From Alphaproteobacteria bacterium (lineage in GTDB: Bacteria; Pseudomonadota; Alphaproteobacteria; Acetobacterales; Acetobacteraceae), in the NCBI GenBank assembly GCA_026225015.1, contig JAMFRY010000020.1, forward strand, positions 1 to 9,514: a DNA stretch of 9,514 nt, given 5' to 3'. The notes below the pieces were generated by a model that did not search any database, was not told the origin of the DNA, and saw only the letters and a list, made by a program, of their open reading frames with translations. Position numbers and translations under genes: made by a program. This document shows positions 6,590 through 9,514 of this stretch, piece after piece; the first letter of the stretch is position 1; every line of letters begins with the position of its first letter.

Positions 6590-7807
6590 TTAAGGAAGAG
6601 CGGCCATCGTTGGCACCGAGATGACCGAACGACGAGTCCGTTCAGACGCCCAACGAATGGCGGGCCGCTCAATCATGGCGAAAGTCAAACAGGATATTAT
6701 GAAACTCACAGCACTGGTCATTACAAAATGTATGATCATTGTGCGCCAGTCATCGGCAGGAAACAGCCATTGGGCTAGACTTAGACTTGGTGCCAATACG
6801 GCAAAGTGCACTAAGTACATGCTATAGCTAACTTCCCCAATCTTGCGCATAAAACGTGTCGCCAAGATCCGTGGCGGGTGTGCGGCTGCCAACGCAACGA
6901 CGGCTGCGACCAGAAACGCAAACTGCAAGTAATGTGGCAGATGCCGCACCGGCGAGAATGGAACAGCAAATATGCCGAGAGCCAGCAGAAAGATGGCGGC
7001 TCCAGGGATGCGCGGCAGCGGCAGAGTTATCCGCATCGAAATAATCGCTGCGGCGACGCCGCACAGGAACACTGGGGCTTGTAAAATTGGGTTGAAGAAG
7101 TTCGAGAATCCATCGGGTTCTGCCACCAGCGATTGCCTTACCCAGGCGACAAATATGGCTACAACCAGGAGTAACAACGCACGAGAGATGCGTCCGTCAA
7201 TAACCCATAACAAGAATGGCAGTGCGATATAAAACGCAACCTCACAACAAACTGACCAACCGCCAGGCACCACTGCCAGTGACGCGCCTCCCTGCCAAGC
7301 GCTGCCGAATACGGTGGCTATTGCCAAATCGGCGCCGCTGACGCCATGGGGCGCCCAGACTCGAGCTGATAAACCTGCGACCAGGGTGTAGCCGATCCCC
7401 GCCAACCAGTAACCAGGTCCCACCCGAGCAATGCGTCGAAAAGCATAATTGCGGAGGCCATGGTCACCGCCCCGCCCGGCACGGAGGGTTAGCGTGAATG
7501 CACTGACTACGAAGAATAATTGGACCCCGTCCCGAGCGCTGCCGGATGCGCCGGCCAGCCAGACCGGAAGCGTGAACGTCGAAGCCCACCCATCGGTGTT
7601 CTTAAGGATCGATAACGCCGCAGGCCAGCCTGAAGAAACATGCGTAAGGATCACCAAAAGAATTGCAATGCCTCGCAGACCGTCAAGGGCAGGCATGTAT
7701 TTTGGTAAGGCCGCGGTCGCCGGAAACTTTGAAATTGCGTTAGTCTGCGCGGGATAAGCGGCGAGTTCCTCCGCAATTGTCGGGCCGGAATGCAGCGGTG
7801 TGAGCAT
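6590..7807 (-). CDS. Acyltransferase 3 family integral membrane protein
   Basis: Membrane acyltransferase of the OafA/YrhL type (Acyltransferase 3), 405 residues with about ten membrane segments; such proteins add acetyl or other acyl groups to surface sugars, glycolipids or antibiotics-like products. Landmarks: PALDGLRGIAILLVILTH at 39-56 ending in the catalytic-type His56, FFVVSAFTLTLR at 98-109, RR at 124-125, GGWSVCCEVAFY at 182-193 with Glu189, and SYSMYLVHF at 327-335. There is no C-terminal SGNH domain. The ATG at 7807 is preferred because AGAGGA lies six bases upstream; an in-frame TTG at 7843 would add 12 residues but falls within the putative promoter. Part of the gene is AT-richer than its neighbours (about 46% GC over 6661-6840 by hand count). 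It converges on the SDR gene and has no evident functional partner here. Acyl donor and acceptor are unknown. Confidence 0.88.
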   Translation of the reverse strand: MLTPLHSGPTIAEELAAYPAQTNAISKFPATAALPKYMPALDGLRGIAILLVILTHVSSGWPAALSILKNTDGWASTFTLPVWLAGASGSARDGVQLFFVVSAFTLTLRAGRGGDHGLRNYAFRRIARVGPGYWLAGIGYTLVAGLSARVWAPHGVSGADLAIATVFGSAWQGGASLAVVPGGWSVCCEVAFYIALPFLLWVIDGRISRALLLLVVAIFVAWVRQSLVAEPDGFSNFFNPILQAPVFLCGVAAAIISMRITLPLPRIPGAAIFLLALGIFAVPFSPVRHLPHYLQFAFLVAAVVALAAAHPPRILATRFMRKIGEVSYSMYLVHFAVLAPSLSLAQWLFPADDWRTMIIHFVMTSAVSFIISCLTFAMIERPAIRWASERTRRSVISVPTMAALP

Positions 7808-8155
7808 GTGGGATCCTCTCGTCGCAGTTGGCGAGCCCACCAATTATCATTGTCAGGTTAATTCTGTGTATCTTAAGGCTGCACCCTCCGGGTTAAGTAT
7901 GAAATCCCGGGTTCGTGATGCAAAGGCGGCATCTTGGAGAGGTTCCAAGCGACCCTTGAGGAATGCTCCGATCAGGAATCATAGGATGGTTTCCTCTCAG
8001 CAGTACATATTGCCTCCATTTGCTGAAAGAGAAGCAAAAAGACCTTTGTTAACCTGGGCTCGGGCGTTGAAACTCCCGGCACCAAAATACAGAAGCCTTT
8101 TGCGCCGTGCGGGCGGCAAGCCTCTTTTCAAAAAAGCGGGTACTCTCTTCCTTAC
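7808..8155. other. 348-bp AT-richer gap without a convincing gene
   Basis: This stretch between cyoD and the acyltransferase gene is AT-richer than its surroundings (about 40% GC over 7841-7900 by hand count). A plus-strand open frame runs through it but continues antisense deep into cyoD, so it is not credible. A stop-bounded 41-codon minus-strand frame (7978-7853) has protein-like composition but no start codon and may be a gene remnant. A degenerate relative of the hairpin sequence at 3620 lies at 8022-8048. No clear terminator for cyoD is visible; CTTTT/AAAAG at about 8128-8140 gives only a 5-bp stem. Confidence 0.6.
7843..7872 (-). promoter_or_regulatory. Possible promoter of the acyltransferase gene
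   Basis: On the minus strand GATAAT (7848-7843) matches the -10 consensus at five of six bases; GATACA, 18 bases upstream (7872-7867), is a weak -35. The transcript would start about 30 bases before the ATG at 7807, leaving room for its ribosome binding site. Confidence 0.3.
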
Positions 8156-8545
8156 CTACTGCAGCATCGTCGGCTGCATGGTCATTCCCGGCATGATATT
8201 GGTGCCGGGGATCATGGTGTTTAGGCTAAGTTGCTGGAACATCCAGACCGTGAGCCCGATCGTAAGAATGAAAAGCGGGATGGTGAGGACCAGCGAGACG
8301 CTTTTCCAGATATTATGGCGGGTGATGTCCAGTCCGAAGGAGAGGAAGGTCTGGCAAAGTAGCGCGATCAAGGCCAGGCCGGAGATGCTGCCCAGCAGAT
8401 AAAGCGGCGGCATCAGCCGGAACTCGGTAAGCAGCAAGGCAGCGCCGAGCAGCGCCAGGGTGGCAACGAAGCCGGCGGTGTAGCCCAGCAGGCTGGCTTG
8501 CTGGACTTCCCCATGCAGAATGGGATCGCTTTCCGCTTCGGACAT
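8156..8545 (-). CDS. cyoD: Cytochrome bo3 quinol oxidase subunit IV (divergent)
   Basis: Small inner-membrane subunit of 129 residues with three predicted helices (about 20-40, 48-70, 80-104), matching the topology of CyoD, which helps copper/haem centre assembly in subunit I. Identification rests mostly on position directly after cyoC, size and topology; sequence similarity to E. coli CyoD is weak. The usual FLHM motif at the end of helix 2 is replaced (LSFGLD at 68-73), and the C-terminus carries a Met-rich tail beyond the E. coli length, with Met at 111, 118, 121, 123 and 127. ATG at 8545 shares one base with the cyoC TGA (TGATG), and AAGGGGG precedes it. It is the last gene of the operon in view: no cyoE follows, and the next gene on this strand is an unrelated acyltransferase 348 bp away. 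Confidence 0.8.
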   Translation of the reverse strand: MSEAESDPILHGEVQQASLLGYTAGFVATLALLGAALLLTEFRLMPPLYLLGSISGLALIALLCQTFLSFGLDITRHNIWKSVSLVLTIPLFILTIGLTVWMFQQLSLNTMIPGTNIMPGMTMQPTMLQ

Positions 8546-9171
8546 CAGATTGCCCCCTTGAGGTAGACGAAGACATAGACGCAGACCCAGACGGCGGACT
8601 GGAATTGCCAGAACAGGCGCAGGTTCAGCAACTGCGCGACGACCGGGGCCGTGAGGCCGAGCCGGACGACCTGGATGAGCATGACGAACAGCCAGAGCAG
8701 GCCAAAGAGCATGTGCAGGCCGTGCGTTGCGATCAGCACGAAATAGGCGGAGAGAAACCCGCTGACCTGTGGCGTGGCGCCATGCGCATAGAGATCGGCG
8801 AAATCCGAAATCTCAAGGGAGATGAAGACGGCGCCGAGCAGCATCGCGGCGAAGATGCCGAGCACGACAAGCTGACGGTAGCCGTGCTTCAATGCGACGG
8901 TGGCAAGGCTATAGCAGAATACGGACGTGACCACTGCGATGGTTTGCCAGAAGGCGGCAACCGGGTGGACGATCTGCGCATCCGTGGGGCCGCCGGCGGC
9001 GTTCATGCTGTGATCCAGAACGCCATAGGCGGCAAAAATTCCGGCAAAGAGCAGGGCGTCAGAGAGCATGTACAGCCAGAACCCGAGGGTTTTGGTGGCG
9101 ATCATGTCATGCGCTTCGTGGCCATAATGCCAAAGTGGCGGCAGTTCGCCTTCGACGGTCTTGACGGCCAT
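8545..9171 (-). CDS. cyoC: Cytochrome bo3 quinol oxidase subunit III
   Basis: Haem-copper oxidase subunit III of 208 residues (E. coli CyoC has 204) with five predicted membrane helices. Family landmarks: TLGFWLYMLSD at 28-38, AGGPT at 59-63, the membrane Glu120 near LEISDF, SGFLSAYF at 137-144, THGLHM at 149-154, and the terminal VYLKGAI. It supports the quinol-oxidising, proton-pumping terminal oxidase in the inner membrane. The ATG at 9171 is used because GGAGG stands seven bases upstream; a TTG one codon earlier is too close to that site. The ATG overlaps the cyoB stop by one base (TGATG), as does its own stop with cyoD, which indicates translational coupling. Odd point: the normally conserved FWHF-D-VW segment reads FWQFQSAVW at 187-195, losing the His and Asp. 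Confidence 0.93.
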   Translation of the reverse strand: MAVKTVEGELPPLWHYGHEAHDMIATKTLGFWLYMLSDALLFAGIFAAYGVLDHSMNAAGGPTDAQIVHPVAAFWQTIAVVTSVFCYSLATVALKHGYRQLVVLGIFAAMLLGAVFISLEISDFADLYAHGATPQVSGFLSAYFVLIATHGLHMLFGLLWLFVMLIQVVRLGLTAPVVAQLLNLRLFWQFQSAVWVCVYVFVYLKGAI

Positions 9172-9514
9172 CAATGCGCCTCCGCATTCGAGAGGAATTG
9201 CGATTCCGCAATGACGCCGAGCGGGGGTTCGGATTCCAGCCTTTTCATGGTTTCGGCCGAGAGATGGTAGCCGGAATCACGGGTGAAGGAGCGGTAGATC
9301 ACCATCGCGATGATGCCGAGCAGCGAAAAGCCGGTGAGCCACCAGATGCGCCAGGTGATGCCGAAACCGAAGCCGAAGGCGAAGGCGCCGATGATGATGG
9401 GAACCGGTGTGTTCCTCGGCATGTGGATTTCTTCGTAATGCTCGGGCGCCAGGCCAGCCGCGTTATTGGCGTAGCGCCAGGCCAGCTCGTCGCGGCTGTT
9501 GACCTGCGGGGTGA
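9171..9514 (-). CDS. cyoB: Cytochrome bo3 quinol oxidase subunit I, C-terminal 113 residues
   Basis: The 3' end of the catalytic subunit gene, running off the right edge of the window on the minus strand. The visible protein contains HYEEIHMPRNT, nearly identical to the EEIHMPKN segment of E. coli CyoB, followed by a membrane helix pair region with ITWRIWWLTGF, then the soluble C-terminal tail ending in NAEAH. This part is specific to the bo-type quinol oxidase subunit I, which has extra helices compared with cytochrome c oxidases. The haem and copper ligands lie outside the window. Its TGA stop shares a base with the cyoC ATG. The order cyoB-cyoC-cyoD is the standard one, so cyoA is expected upstream beyond the window. 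Confidence 0.93.
   Translation of the reverse strand, partial: TPQVNSRDELAWRYANNAAGLAPEHYEEIHMPRNTPVPIIIGAFAFGFGFGITWRIWWLTGFSLLGIIAMVIYRSFTRDSGYHLSAETMKRLESEPPLGVIAESQFLSNAEAH

Noticed and set aside
8090..8125. Imperfect GC-rich hairpin as a cyoD terminator
   Set aside because: The stem needs a bulge and is not followed by a T-run on the minus strand; too weak to list.
7800..8402. 200-codon plus-strand open frame across the cyoD-acyltransferase gap
   Set aside because: Its second half is antisense to cyoD, it overlaps the start of the acyltransferase gene, and its translation has no recognisable family or membrane or domain pattern.
8605..9270. 221-codon plus-strand open frame antisense to cyoC
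   Set aside because: cyoC on the other strand matches E. coli CyoC along its whole length; this frame is its complement.
1..9514. CRISPR array, tRNA, rRNA, insertion sequence or toxin-antitoxin pair
   Set aside because: No regularly spaced repeats, no cloverleaf-like or rRNA segments, no transposase motifs and no terminal inverted repeats were seen on either strand.

Overview
The window looks like a chromosomal segment of an alphaproteobacterium, most likely Acetobacteraceae or a close relative. It is GC-rich in most genes (about 60-65% by hand counts of sample blocks) and carries a bo3-type quinol oxidase operon. Its short dehydrogenase and SnoaL-like genes are of the kind found in aromatic, terpenoid or steroid-degrading Proteobacteria. 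The taxonomic guess is an inference; no rRNA or other marker gene is present.

Layout, left to right. (1) A secreted type-B carboxylesterase (+, 5' end cut by the window edge) runs tail to tail into an ArsB-type transporter (-), with the two stop codons directly abutting. (2) After a short divergent promoter region comes a carboxymuconolactone-decarboxylase-family protein (+), followed by two hairpins. (3) A short-chain dehydrogenase fused in frame to a SnoaL/NTF2-like domain (-) is divergent from a two-gene operon (+) of a SnoaL-like protein and a MFE-2-like short-chain dehydrogenase. The 117-bp gap between them holds two dyads. (4) A membrane acyltransferase-3 protein (-) has somewhat lower GC. 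(5) A 348-bp AT-richer gap without a convincing gene follows. (6) The 3' part of a cytochrome bo3 operon closes the window, reading cyoB (partial), cyoC, cyoD on the minus strand, with one-base stop/start overlaps.

How the genes may work together. The esterase, the CMD-family protein, the two dehydrogenases and the two SnoaL-like modules fit the periphery of a catabolic cluster for a hydrophobic ester, ring or side-chain substrate: hydrolysis, then alcohol/ketone or 3-hydroxyacyl-CoA oxidation, then small NTF2-fold isomerase or hydratase steps. The substrate cannot be read from the sequence. The ArsB-like transporter stands alone, without arsR or arsC. The cyo genes are a separate respiratory unit; no cyoE follows cyoD.

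I did not find a clearly new biological system. The points most worth a second look are: the SDR-SnoaL fusion, which keeps an internal ribosome binding site and has an out-of-frame TAATAA at the junction; a 17-bp tandem duplication that shifts the frame at the end of the SnoaL gene and creates its ATGA overlap with the next gene; a 9-bp perfect inverted repeat just before that operon's ribosome binding site; loss of usually conserved residues in CyoC and CyoD; and a hairpin sequence at about 3620-3658 with a degenerate relative at about 8022-8048.
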